DNA of 64,000 nt, from NCBI RefSeq assembly GCF_000385135.1, contig NZ_ARQM01000014.1:62001-126000 (forward strand). Reading direction: 5' to 3'. The translations under genes were made by a program, and so were the position numbers. Each line of letters opens with the position of its first letter. Position 1 is the first letter of the stretch. The notes under the pieces were generated by a model. The model ran no database searches and had not been told where the DNA came from. It saw only the letters and a list, made by a program, of their open reading frames with translations. Below are positions 8,040 through 16,230 of this stretch, one piece after another. This DNA comes from Promicromonospora sukumoe 327MFSha3.1. GTDB lineage: Bacteria > Actinomycetota > Actinomycetes > Actinomycetales > Cellulomonadaceae.

Positions 8040-9014
8040 TCAGTCGTTCAGCGAGTCCAGGAAAGCCTGGGCGTCGAGCGCAGCGGAGCAGCCCGAGCCG
8101 GCGGCCGTGATCGCCTGGCGGTAGGTGTGGTCGACGGCGTCGCCGCAGGCGAAGACGCCGGGAAGGTTGGTCCGGGTGCTGCGGCCCTCGACGAGGATGT
8201 AGCCGTTCTCGTCCAGGTCGACCTGACCCTTGACCAGGTCCGTGCGGGGCTCGTGGCCGATCGCGACGAACAGGCCGGTCGCGTCCAGATCGCGCACCTC
8301 GCCGGTGACGGTGTCCCGCAGGCTGAGCCCGGAGACCTTGTCGTCACCCGTGATGCCGGCGATCTCGCTGTTCCACGCGAACTCGATCTTCGGGTCCGCG
8401 ACGGCACGCTCGGCCATGATCTTCGACGCGCGCAGGTCGTCACGGCGGTGCACGACGGTCACCTTCGAGGCGAAGCGCGTGAGGAACGTGGCTTCCTCCA
8501 TCGCGGAGTCGCCACCGCCGACGACGGCGATGTCCTGGTCGCGGAAGAAGAAGCCGTCACACGTGGCGCACCACGACACGCCGCGCCCGGAGAGACGCTT
8601 CTCGTCGGGCAGGCCGAGCTCGCGGTAGGCCGAGCCGGTCGACAGGATCACGGAGCGGGCACGGTACGTGTCGCCGCCGCCCGTCACGATGGTCTTGACG
8701 TCGCCGGACAGCTCGACCTGCTCCGCGTCGTCCCAGACGACCTTGGCGCCGAACTTCTCCGCCTGCTCCCGCATGGCCTCCATCAGGTCAGGGCCCTGGA
8801 TGCCGGCGGGGAAGCCGGGGAAGTTCTCGACCTCGGTGGTGTTCATGAGGGCGCCGCCCGCGGTGACCGAACCCGCGATGACCACGGGCGCGAAGCCGGC
8901 ACGAGCCGCATAGATGGCCGCGGTATAGCCCGCGGGGCCGGACCCGACGATGACGACGTCGAGCACAGGGGCGTCGGTGGTGCCGGCTGCCGGAGCGGTG
9001 GTCTGTTCGGTCAA
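8040..9014 (-). CDS. trxB: Thioredoxin-disulfide reductase
   Basis: An NADPH- and FAD-dependent flavoenzyme that reduces thioredoxin. It shows the N-terminal FAD Rossmann motif [17 protein letters not shown], the redox pair in [10 protein letters not shown], the NADP motif [12 protein letters not shown], and the C-terminal [10 protein letters not shown] motif. I start it at TTG 9014 because GAGGAG lies 6 bases upstream; this gives 324 residues, the usual size, and the putative promoter -10 is only about 35 bases ahead. ATG 9035 is an alternative start. It forms an operon with trxA downstream. Confidence 0.95.
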   Translation of the reverse strand: MTEQTTAPAAGTTDAPVLDVVIVGSGPAGYTAAIYAARAGFAPVVIAGSVTAGGALMNTTEVENFPGFPAGIQGPDLMEAMREQAEKFGAKVVWDDAEQVELSGDVKTIVTGGGDTYRARSVILSTGSAYRELGLPDEKRLSGRGVSWCATCDGFFFRDQDIAVVGGGDSAMEEATFLTRFASKVTVVHRRDDLRASKIMAERAVADPKIEFAWNSEIAGITGDDKVSGLSLRDTVTGEVRDLDATGLFVAIGHEPRTDLVKGQVDLDENGYILVEGRSTRTNLPGVFACGDAVDHTYRQAITAAGSGCSAALDAQAFLDSLND

Positions 9015-9048
9015 GGTGTTCTCCTCGAGTTCCATTGGCACACGCAAC

Positions 9049-9074
9049 AACACGCGGGCGGGTCCCAGTGTTCC
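9049..9074 (-). promoter_or_regulatory. SigR/SigH-like promoter for trxB-trxA
   Basis: On the minus strand GGAAC (9074-9070) is followed after exactly 18 bases by GTT (9051-9049), matching the GGAAY-N18-GTT promoter of the thiol-stress sigma factors SigR (Streptomyces) and SigH (mycobacteria). trxBA is a classic member of that regulon. Confidence 0.65.
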
Positions 9075-9173
9075 AGCCCTGGCCACGCCTGGCTCGACCG
9101 TGGACGTGAGTCTCGACACACGGTATCGACATCCGTCGACGGATCCGGTAACAGCGCCGGTCCTGTCGCGACA

Positions 9174-9229
9174 GAACACCGGCGGGAACGAACCAACTGC
9201 ATGAACGTGGTTCGGACCCGCCGGTGTTC
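9174..9229 (-). terminator. Hairpin terminator after the pseudokinase gene
   Basis: Outer 13-bp arms (9174-9186 with 9217-9229) enclose an inner 7-bp stem (CGAACCA with TGGTTCG). It lies 46 bases past the stop of the minus-strand gene and is followed on that strand by a TGTCGCGAC stretch that belongs to a 12-bp palindrome (9163-9174). Confidence 0.65.
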
Positions 9230-9275
9230 CGTGTTGTTCCGTGATTGCTCTGCGCCGTCGACGACGGCACCTCGG

Positions 9276-11150
9276 TCAGCTCAGCACGACCTCGTTCAGC
9301 TCCAGCCGGAAGCCGTCCGAGACCTGCGGCAGCTCGGTGACCCAGATCGTGAACGAGTCGCTCACGACGGGCTCCGACAGCTCGAAGGTGGTGGTCTCCG
9401 AGAAGGTGCCCTCCGCGAGCACCTCACCGCCCTCACCACCCTTGAGGATCTGCACCTTGCCGCCGGGGGTGTTGGTGAGCAGCTCGATCTTGGTGACCGA
9501 CGCCGGCTCGCGGAGCCGCAGCTCCAGGCCGAGGAAGTCCTTGAACCCGCCGAACGCGGCCCGCTGGTAGGTGGTCGTGAAGTAGAACGTGGCCGGGTCC
9601 GTGTCGAAGGCCCGCTCGACCGCCTCGGGGTGGTCGAGCGTGCTGCCCTCCCAGTCGAGCTCGCCGAGCAGCGTCCCGGAGTCGATCACCGGGCGCGCCT
9701 CGGTCTCCGTGGGGGCCGACGGCTCGGTGCTGCCCTCGCCGTTCGCCCCGGCCGAGGTGGAGACCGACGGGGAGGGAGAGGCGTCGGCGATCACGTCGGG
9801 CGTGGGGGAGAGGACCGCGTTGATGGCCCAGATGAGTCCCGCCACGACGGCGACGCCGACCAGGCCGAGCACGATCGGCGTCGGGTTCACGCCGCCGCGC
9901 TTGGGCGCGGGCTGGGTGGCGAAGCCGCCGTCCTGCTCGTAGTAGCCGCCGTTGTCGGGCGGGTAGCCGCCCGGGGCGAAGGACTGCGGCGGGTACTGCT
10001 GCGGCTGCTGCGGGGCGTACTGGGCCTGGTCGTAGCCGGGCTGGCCCTGCGCGACCGGCTGGCCGTACTGGTCGTAGCCCGCCGGCGGGTAGCCGGCCGG
10101 CGCGCCCTCGGGCGGCGGGGGAGGTACCGGGGCGTGCTGCTGCCCGTACGCCTGCGGCTCGTAGGTGTAGTCGTTCTGCGGTTCGGGATAGCCGGCGGGC
10201 GCGTTGCCCGCCCCCATCGCCATGGTCTCGTCGTTTCGTGCGATCCGGCCCGTGGCGGGACGCCGCACGGGCGGGACTCCTTCGCCTCCGAACGCCTCGG
10301 CGATGGACTGCCGCCGCGGCTCCTCCGGCTCGGGCTGCACGAATCCAGGCAGCGATGCCACTACGGAAACCTCTCCCCACGGCGCGAGGGCCGTGGTCAC
10401 GTCGTCGGGGTTCTTCGGTCCGTCGGTGCCGCCGGACGCGTCGAACGTCCGGGCCACCAGGCCGTCGATCTCGGTGTCCACGTGCGGGACCAAGCTGGAA
10501 AGGGGCGCCACGGCGCCGGAGTCGTCGACCTGAGCGGGCAGGGGGATCAGGGTGTCCTTCGCGATCCACTCCGCCTCGAGGTCCTGGCCGGGCCAGCGCG
10601 CGGTCATCGCGTAGTAGAGGAGGGCCACCAGGCCCTGGGCGTCGAGCTCCGCGGGCTTCACGTTGAGCGTGTCGCCCGAGGCGAGGCCGCCGTCGAGGCC
10701 CAGGCCCGTGATCCGCACCTGGTGGCCGTCGACCCGCAGCGCCTCGGGGCGCAGCGCGGCGTGGTGCACGCCGCGGGCGTGCGCCACGGCGAGCGCGCTC
10801 GCCGCCTCGCCGATGATCGCCCGGGCCTGCTGCTCGTCCACCAGGCCGCTGGAGATGACCTGGGTCAGCGTGGTGCCCGTGTGCGGTTCCGTGACCACGT
10901 ACTTGCGGCCCTCGGGGTCGGAGCCGGCGTCGAGCACCCGGACGAGGCGGGGATCCGTCACCAGCGCCGCGCGCCGCGCGGCGTCCAGGGCGTCGCCTGT
11001 ATAGGGCCCGGTCACGAGGGTCACCCGGACGTCGCGGTCCAGGATCAGGTCGTGCGCTTCCCACGCGGTGGCCGCGGCAAGGTCGGTGGACGCCTGCTGG
11101 CGCAGCCGGTATCTCTCGACCAGCACGGTGCCTGGTTCGACAGTGCTCAC
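9276..11150 (-). CDS. Membrane-anchored serine/threonine pseudokinase (MurJ-associated)
   Basis: A protein of 624 residues. The first 250 or so follow a eukaryotic-type kinase fold (VERYRLRQQASTDLAAATAWEAHD to VALLYYAMTARWPG), but the catalytic signatures are gone: the HRD loop reads GVHHAALRPEAL and DFG reads GLGLDGG, so it should not phosphorylate. A Pro/Gln/Gly/Tyr-rich linker follows, then one membrane segment (IVLGLVGVAVVAGLIWAINAV), then an extracytoplasmic discoidin-like beta domain (DWEGSTLDHPEAV onward). GTG 11150 has GAGGAGG 6 bases upstream. It lies next to murJ; in mycobacteria a pseudokinase domain fused to MviN recruits FhaA, and I infer a similar role in controlling MurJ. Confidence 0.82.
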   Translation of the reverse strand: MSTVEPGTVLVERYRLRQQASTDLAAATAWEAHDLILDRDVRVTLVTGPYTGDALDAARRAALVTDPRLVRVLDAGSDPEGRKYVVTEPHTGTTLTQVISSGLVDEQQARAIIGEAASALAVAHARGVHHAALRPEALRVDGHQVRITGLGLDGGLASGDTLNVKPAELDAQGLVALLYYAMTARWPGQDLEAEWIAKDTLIPLPAQVDDSGAVAPLSSLVPHVDTEIDGLVARTFDASGGTDGPKNPDDVTTALAPWGEVSVVASLPGFVQPEPEEPRRQSIAEAFGGEGVPPVRRPATGRIARNDETMAMGAGNAPAGYPEPQNDYTYEPQAYGQQHAPVPPPPPEGAPAGYPPAGYDQYGQPVAQGQPGYDQAQYAPQQPQQYPPQSFAPGGYPPDNGGYYEQDGGFATQPAPKRGGVNPTPIVLGLVGVAVVAGLIWAINAVLSPTPDVIADASPSPSVSTSAGANGEGSTEPSAPTETEARPVIDSGTLLGELDWEGSTLDHPEAVERAFDTDPATFYFTTTYQRAAFGGFKDFLGLELRLREPASVTKIELLTNTPGGKVQILKGGEGGEVLAEGTFSETTTFELSEPVVSDSFTIWVTELPQVSDGFRLELNEVVLS

Positions 11151-11266
11151 GCGGACCTCCTCGCTCGGTCGGGGGACAGTAGCAGGTACGTGACCGCCAG
11201 GATCACGCACCGTCGCCATGCTACGCGGAACCGCTGCGGGCCCGCCGGAACGTCGTCCGTATGTAC

Positions 11267-11300
11267 GAAAGCGCAGCCCACACGAGTGAGCTGCGCTTCC
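11267..11300 (-). terminator. Hairpin terminator after murJ
   Basis: AAGCGCAGC (11269-11277) pairs with GCTGCGCTT (11290-11298), loop 12. On the minus strand it sits about 20 bases past the murJ stop and is followed by TCGTAC. Confidence 0.6.
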
Positions 11301-11319
11301 CGTACGACGGCGGCGCGCG

Positions 11320-13059
11320 TCAGCGCCGGAAGCGAGCCAGGACGGGGCCGAGCAGGCCGTCGAGCTCCCGGACCCGGAGCAGGCGCAGGAGCAGGACGTA
11401 GACGCCCAGCATGACCAGGCCGCAGGCCGCCGTCACCCAGAGGCCGCTGAGCATCGTGAGCACCCAGCCCTGCCCGAACGTCAGCACGCCGAACCCGCCG
11501 ACCAGCTGGTAGAGGCCCCAGCCGGCGCCGCCGGCGACCGCGGCGGCAAGCACCGTCTTGGCGTGCAGCGCGAAGATGCGCCCGCCGTCGAGACGCCCGC
11601 CGAGCTTCCGCTTGAGGCCGCCCGTGCGCAGCAGCACCGTGATCCAGTTCGACAGGGCATAGGCACCACCGGCGGCGACGACCCAGAGCTCGATCGGCAG
11701 CCAGAGCTGCGCCGCGACCAGGCCGGCCACCAGGGCGACCGTCGACGGCACGGTGATCCAGAAGACCGAGCGGCCGTCCTCGTAGGCGTAGTAGACCCAC
11801 TTCATGAGCGCCATGCCGCCGAGCGGGATCAGGCCGAACGAGAGGGCCACCAGGACGGGCGCGATGAGCGCGGTGTCCTTGGCTCCCGCGGTCGGGACGA
11901 TGAACGCGGTGAGCGGCCCGGCCAGCACCACGAGCGCCGCGGTGGCGAACACGGTGAAGACGCCGATGGTGCGCAGCCCCAGGGACAGGTCGTCGCGCAC
12001 CTTGTCGGTGTCGCCCTCCTGCGCGGCCTTGCTGATGCCGGTGAACAGCGCCGTCGCGATGGAGACGGTGACCAGCGAGTGGGGGAGCAGGTAGATCAGG
12101 AGTGCCTGCGTGTAGGACGCGTTTCCGGCGAACGACTCCGTGGCCGTGCTCGCGGCACCGGCCTCGGACGCGACCTTCGTCAGGTAAAGGACACCGGCCT
12201 GCTCCAGGACCACGGCGGCGAACGTCCACATCGCGACGGCACCCGCCGAGCGCAGGCCGATGCCCCGCAGGCCGAGGCGGAGGTTCCAGCGGAAGCCCGA
12301 GCGCAGCAGCGGGACGAGCAGCACCAGCGCCTGCGCGACGATGCCGAGCGTGGCCGTGCCGGCCAGCAGGATGGTGCGCGGCGTGTTCCACTCGGCGAGG
12401 TCGTTGAGGTCGTTGTCGGCGGCCCCGCCGAACACGGCCAGGAAGATCCCGAAACCGAGCACCGAGACCACGTTGTTGGCCACCGGGGCCCACATGAACG
12501 GACCGAACTGCTCGCGGGCGTTCAGCACCTGGCCCAGCAGCGTGTACAGGCCGTAGAAGAAGAGCTGGGGGATGCACCAGTACGCGAAGACGGTGCCCAG
12601 CGCGAGCTGCTCGGTCGACCAGCCGTCGGTGTAGAGCATGACGACCCACGCGGCGCCACCGGTCAGCACGGCGGTGATCGCGAGGATGCCGACGGCCGAG
12701 ATCGTGAGCAGCTTGTCGACACGTTCCTGCGCGTTGTGGGCGCGGAACGCCTTGACGATCTGCGGTACGAGGACGGCGTTCAGCATGCCGCCCGCGAGGA
12801 TCGCGAACAGCACGTTGGGCAGCTTGTTCGCGACGTCGAACGCGTCGGCGACGGTGCCCGTGGCGCCGATGGCGGCCACCAGCATCAGGTTGCGGACCAG
12901 CCCGCCGAGGCGGGAGGCGGCCGTACCGGCCGCCATCACTATCGAGTTGCGTCCCAGGCTGCTGGTCGACGACGCCGCGGCCGTCGGCGTCTCGGGCGCG
13001 CCCGGTCCGCTCGCGGCATCGGCGCTCGGGTCCGACGCTGGGTCGGTCGATGCGGTCAC
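11320..13059 (-). CDS. murJ: Lipid II flippase MurJ (MviN family)
   Basis: A polytopic protein of about 579 residues with a disordered cytoplasmic N-terminus and roughly 14 membrane segments. The first family block, GRNSIVMAAGTAASRLGGLVRN, is diagnostic of MurJ/MviN. It flips lipid-linked peptidoglycan precursor across the plasma membrane. I prefer GTG 13059 because AGGAGA is spaced 6 bases ahead; a TTG at 13077 is the longer option. The C-terminus is cytoplasmic and lacks the pseudokinase domain found fused in mycobacterial MviN; here that domain is encoded separately by the next gene. The DUF6049-like gene and the Nudix gene precede it on the same strand, so they may be co-transcribed. Confidence 0.92.
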   Translation of the reverse strand: MTASTDPASDPSADAASGPGAPETPTAAASSTSSLGRNSIVMAAGTAASRLGGLVRNLMLVAAIGATGTVADAFDVANKLPNVLFAILAGGMLNAVLVPQIVKAFRAHNAQERVDKLLTISAVGILAITAVLTGGAAWVVMLYTDGWSTEQLALGTVFAYWCIPQLFFYGLYTLLGQVLNAREQFGPFMWAPVANNVVSVLGFGIFLAVFGGAADNDLNDLAEWNTPRTILLAGTATLGIVAQALVLLVPLLRSGFRWNLRLGLRGIGLRSAGAVAMWTFAAVVLEQAGVLYLTKVASEAGAASTATESFAGNASYTQALLIYLLPHSLVTVSIATALFTGISKAAQEGDTDKVRDDLSLGLRTIGVFTVFATAALVVLAGPLTAFIVPTAGAKDTALIAPVLVALSFGLIPLGGMALMKWVYYAYEDGRSVFWITVPSTVALVAGLVAAQLWLPIELWVVAAGGAYALSNWITVLLRTGGLKRKLGGRLDGGRIFALHAKTVLAAAVAGGAGWGLYQLVGGFGVLTFGQGWVLTMLSGLWVTAACGLVMLGVYVLLLRLLRVRELDGLLGPVLARFRR

Positions 13060-13144
13060 GGCGTTCTCCTGGGTCAAGCGACTACTCCCGTGGTCTGGGC
13101 CCCTGCCCGGCGCTGTTCGGCCGACGTGTGCGGCGGCCGAAACC

Positions 13145-15394
13145 TTACTCTGCCCGGACGGCCACGGAGTCCGCCGGCGCCGCCGGAGCGGAACCCGGCG
13201 CCTCGGCGGCCGTTCCCGTGGCCTCCTCTACGTCCTTGCTGGTGGCGCGGTACGGCGACCGCCCGCGGCGTACCGTGCGCCAGATCCCGGCCAGGAACAG
13301 CAGGGCGACGAGCCCCGCGGCGATCCAGGTGCCGAGCTCCTCCCAGCCCGCGCGGACGCGGACCTGGAACGACGAGTCGTCGTTGATCTTGGCGCCGTTC
13401 GGGGTGAGCACGTGAGCGTCCACCCGGACGTCGCCCGAGCCGATGGCCCGCACCGGCACCTGCACGTCCATCTCCCGGCCCGCCGGGATGACCTCGGTGA
13501 TGCGGTCGTCGACGGTCAGGCGCGGGTGGTCAGGGCGCAGCACCACCGTGACCGTCGCGTCGACGTTGAGCGTGTTGCGCACGCGGACCGGGATGTTGCC
13601 CTTGTCCGTGATGAAGTTGACGTCCTGGCGCGGCACCACGCTGACGGACTGCTTCGTGAGCGCGTTCGACGCCTCCAGGGTCTGCTTGACCAGCGTCTCC
13701 CGCAGCCCGGTGTCGGCGCGGTGCGCGACGGCGAGCGGCGCGATCAGGTGCGTGACACCTGGCTCCCAGATCTCGCGGGCGCGGTCCTCGGCGACCGACG
13801 AGAACGTGACGACGGCGTCGCGCGCCCGCTCCAGGGCCCGGACGCTCGACACGCCCAGCTCGGCCTTGGCCATGCTGCGGTGCGCCAGGGCGGCTCGGGC
13901 CACGTCCGGGGCGTCCTGCTTGAAGAGCGTGTCGACGGTCGTGACATCGACCCAGCCCGCCTCGTCGAGCTCGTCCAGGATCTTGCTCGCGCCCTCGGCG
14001 TCGGGCGTCCAGGTCCGCGGCGCGACGATCAGCAGCGACGGCGGGGCGACGGGCGTCTGGCTCACGACGGCGGCGGTCTCCGCCAGCAGCCGCTGCGCAC
14101 CCTCGGTCGGGGTGGCCGCGCTGGTGGCGGCCTTCGTCGAGGCGGAGCTCTCCGCGGACGCCCCGTCCTCCGCGCCCGACAGGTCGGTGGCGGAGAGGAA
14201 GGCCCGCGTGAGGGCGCTGTCGGCCACCGCGGCGCGCGCGGTGCCGCCCGGGACGCGGAGGTCCGCACGGCCCGTCACGGTACCGGCGCCCTCGTACGCG
14301 AGACCGCCGCTGCCGACGACGACCTGCCGGCGGTCCGCCGCGACGGCCAGGCTGAGGGTCGCGACGTCGGGCACGACGCCGTCGGCCGGCCAGGCCAGGT
14401 TGGTCTGCCACGCCTCCGGGACCTCCCAGTTCCCCTCGCGAGGTGCCTGGAGGAAGCTGCGCGTGCCCGTGGTGCGCACGTTCGCGTGGGCGAGCGCGGC
14501 GAGGTCGGGGTCGTGGCTGGGGAGGGCGTACGTGGTGGTGTCCGCGGCGGCCGCGGTCATGCGCTGGGACCAGTCGATCAGCGCCGGGTCGTCCGACGCC
14601 GCGGCCACGCCGATGGTGTCGGGGTCGATCGCCAGCGACACCTTCGCGTTCTCCGCGACCTGCAGGACCCCGTCGAGGCGCTGGCCGGACGCCGTCTGCT
14701 GGGCCAGCTCGATCTCGGCGGAGGTCGGGTCGGCCGGGTCGATCGCCGGGCTCGTGACGGCGGCCAGGACGCTGAGCTGCATCGGTGCGCGCTCGAGGCC
14801 GTCGGCGTCGTACACGAGGAAGGAGCGCGCGATGCCCAGGCGCCCCGAGGCGTCGCCGGCGGCGACGGCGAGCTTGCGCGCGCCGAAGCCCTCGAACGCC
14901 TGGGCACCCGGGTCGTAGGTGAACGACACGCTCTTGGACGCGCCCGGCTTGAGGTCCCCGACCGACTTCGACGCGGGCCTGCCCCGGACCGGGTCGAGCA
15001 GGCCGGCCGTGGCCCACTCCTCGATCGCCAGGCGCGAGGTGATCGCGACGTAGTCGATGGTCAGCTGGGCCACGGCGTCGGACACCGTGGCGTCGCTCGT
15101 GTTGGTCACCTCCGCGCGGATGGTCACCTTGTCCCCGGGGTGTGCGACGGGGTGCGAGATGTCGGTGACGGCGACGTCGAGCGCCCCGGCCTCGGCAGAG
15201 GTGGTCGTGGCGAGCGGCTCGGTGACCGCGGCGTCCGCGGTGGCGCGCGCCGGCGTCGGACCGGTGGCGGCCGCCGGGGGCAGGGCGGACCCGACGAGCA
15301 CCGCGCCCGCCAGGAGCACGGCGCCGAACGTGCCGGTACGGCGGGCCGCCCGGCTGCGGGCGGGACTGCGGGAGGGGTCGGGCTGCTGCTTCAT
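13145..15394 (-). CDS. DUF6049-like secreted, membrane-anchored envelope protein
   Basis: A 749-residue protein with an N-terminal signal sequence (GTFGAVLLAGAVLVGSALPPAAA), a large extracytoplasmic part beginning with an Ig/CARDB-like beta domain (VTIRAEVTNTSDATVSDAV), a second beta domain near the C-terminus (ITDKGNIPVRVRNTLNVDATV), and a final membrane helix (LGTWIAAGLVALLFLAGIWRTV) with a short basic tail. This architecture, and the position between a Nudix hydrolase and murJ, is that of the actinobacterial DUF6049 family, whose function is unknown. The start ATG overlaps the stop of the upstream Nudix gene by 4 bases, which implies translational coupling. A cell-wall role is inferred from context only. 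Confidence 0.85.
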   Translation of the reverse strand: MKQQPDPSRSPARSRAARRTGTFGAVLLAGAVLVGSALPPAAATGPTPARATADAAVTEPLATTTSAEAGALDVAVTDISHPVAHPGDKVTIRAEVTNTSDATVSDAVAQLTIDYVAITSRLAIEEWATAGLLDPVRGRPASKSVGDLKPGASKSVSFTYDPGAQAFEGFGARKLAVAAGDASGRLGIARSFLVYDADGLERAPMQLSVLAAVTSPAIDPADPTSAEIELAQQTASGQRLDGVLQVAENAKVSLAIDPDTIGVAAASDDPALIDWSQRMTAAAADTTTYALPSHDPDLAALAHANVRTTGTRSFLQAPREGNWEVPEAWQTNLAWPADGVVPDVATLSLAVAADRRQVVVGSGGLAYEGAGTVTGRADLRVPGGTARAAVADSALTRAFLSATDLSGAEDGASAESSASTKAATSAATPTEGAQRLLAETAAVVSQTPVAPPSLLIVAPRTWTPDAEGASKILDELDEAGWVDVTTVDTLFKQDAPDVARAALAHRSMAKAELGVSSVRALERARDAVVTFSSVAEDRAREIWEPGVTHLIAPLAVAHRADTGLRETLVKQTLEASNALTKQSVSVVPRQDVNFITDKGNIPVRVRNTLNVDATVTVVLRPDHPRLTVDDRITEVIPAGREMDVQVPVRAIGSGDVRVDAHVLTPNGAKINDDSSFQVRVRAGWEELGTWIAAGLVALLFLAGIWRTVRRGRSPYRATSKDVEEATGTAAEAPGSAPAAPADSVAVRAE

Positions 15395-16026
15395 GGCAGG
15401 TCGGGGCGCTCCGTGGGGAAGGCGTCGGCGCGCAGCGCGTCCCGGAGGTTCCTCGAGGAGACGAGGAGATCCAGGGCGGCCGCGGCCAGTCGCTGCTCGT
15501 TCGGGTACGACAGGCGCTCGGCGAGCTCGTCCACCCTGACCCAGAGAGCGTCCTCGGCTTCGCCGTCCGGATCGTTCTCCACGGTCAGGTGACCGCCCTC
15601 CGCGCGCAAGAGGTAATGGTGCACCACCTTGTGCACCCGCCGGTCCTCACCGGTGAACCAGTAGTCGATCACGCCGAGCTCCGCCTGGATGGAGCCGCGG
15701 ATGCCGGTCTCCTCGCGGATCTCGCGGATCGCGGCCTCCTGCGGGGTCTCGCGACCCTCGAGGTGACCCTTGGGCAGGCACCACTCCAGGCGGCCGGTGC
15801 GGTTGCGGCGCAGCAGCACTGCCGCGCTGAACTCCTCGGGGCGCTCGGACTCGGCCCGCAGGACGAGTCCGCCGGCCGAGGTCTCGTCCACGATGGGCAG
15901 GTGCACGGGGGCGGTCGCGGCGGCGGCACGCCGGGCAGGGTTCACCCGCAACGGGGCCCCGCCGGGCGGCGGGGGCACCTCCGGGCGACCGTCTGGACCG
16001 TCGCTCGCCGGAACAGGGGTGGACAT
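15391..16026 (-). CDS. Nudix hydrolase
   Basis: A 211-residue protein with a complete Nudix box: GHLEGRETPQEAAIREIREETGI fits GX5EX7REUXEEXGU, so the metal-binding glutamates are present. It should hydrolyse a nucleoside diphosphate linked to another group; the substrate is not evident. The N-terminal 55 residues are Pro/Ala-rich and probably flexible. The start is ATG 16026, with the divergent cca gene 205 bases away. Its stop overlaps the start of the DUF6049-like gene. This Nudix gene is regularly found between cca and murJ in actinobacteria. Confidence 0.9.
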   Translation of the reverse strand: MSTPVPASDGPDGRPEVPPPPGGAPLRVNPARRAAAATAPVHLPIVDETSAGGLVLRAESERPEEFSAAVLLRRNRTGRLEWCLPKGHLEGRETPQEAAIREIREETGIRGSIQAELGVIDYWFTGEDRRVHKVVHHYLLRAEGGHLTVENDPDGEAEDALWVRVDELAERLSYPNEQRLAAAALDLLVSSRNLRDALRADAFPTERPDLP

Positions 16027-16230
16027 GCCCCAACACTACCGACTGACCACCCTTGATCTGGTCAGGTGAGGGGGTGCGGGCGGTTTCGGGCACCGGGTCG
16101 CCCCGGCACGTCCGCACCACGTCCTTACCTCCGCACCACGTCCGCACGACGGCGGCGTGAGCGCACTCGCCCGCCCGCCGGGTGGACCTCGGTGAGTGGT
16201 GCCGCGCCGGGTCTGGGACAATCTTGGGCT

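Noticed and set aside
7770-11414. A 1214-codon open frame on the plus strand
   Set aside because: It runs antisense through trxA, trxB and the pseudokinase gene; such long shadow frames are expected in GC-rich DNA and the product has no recognisable domain.
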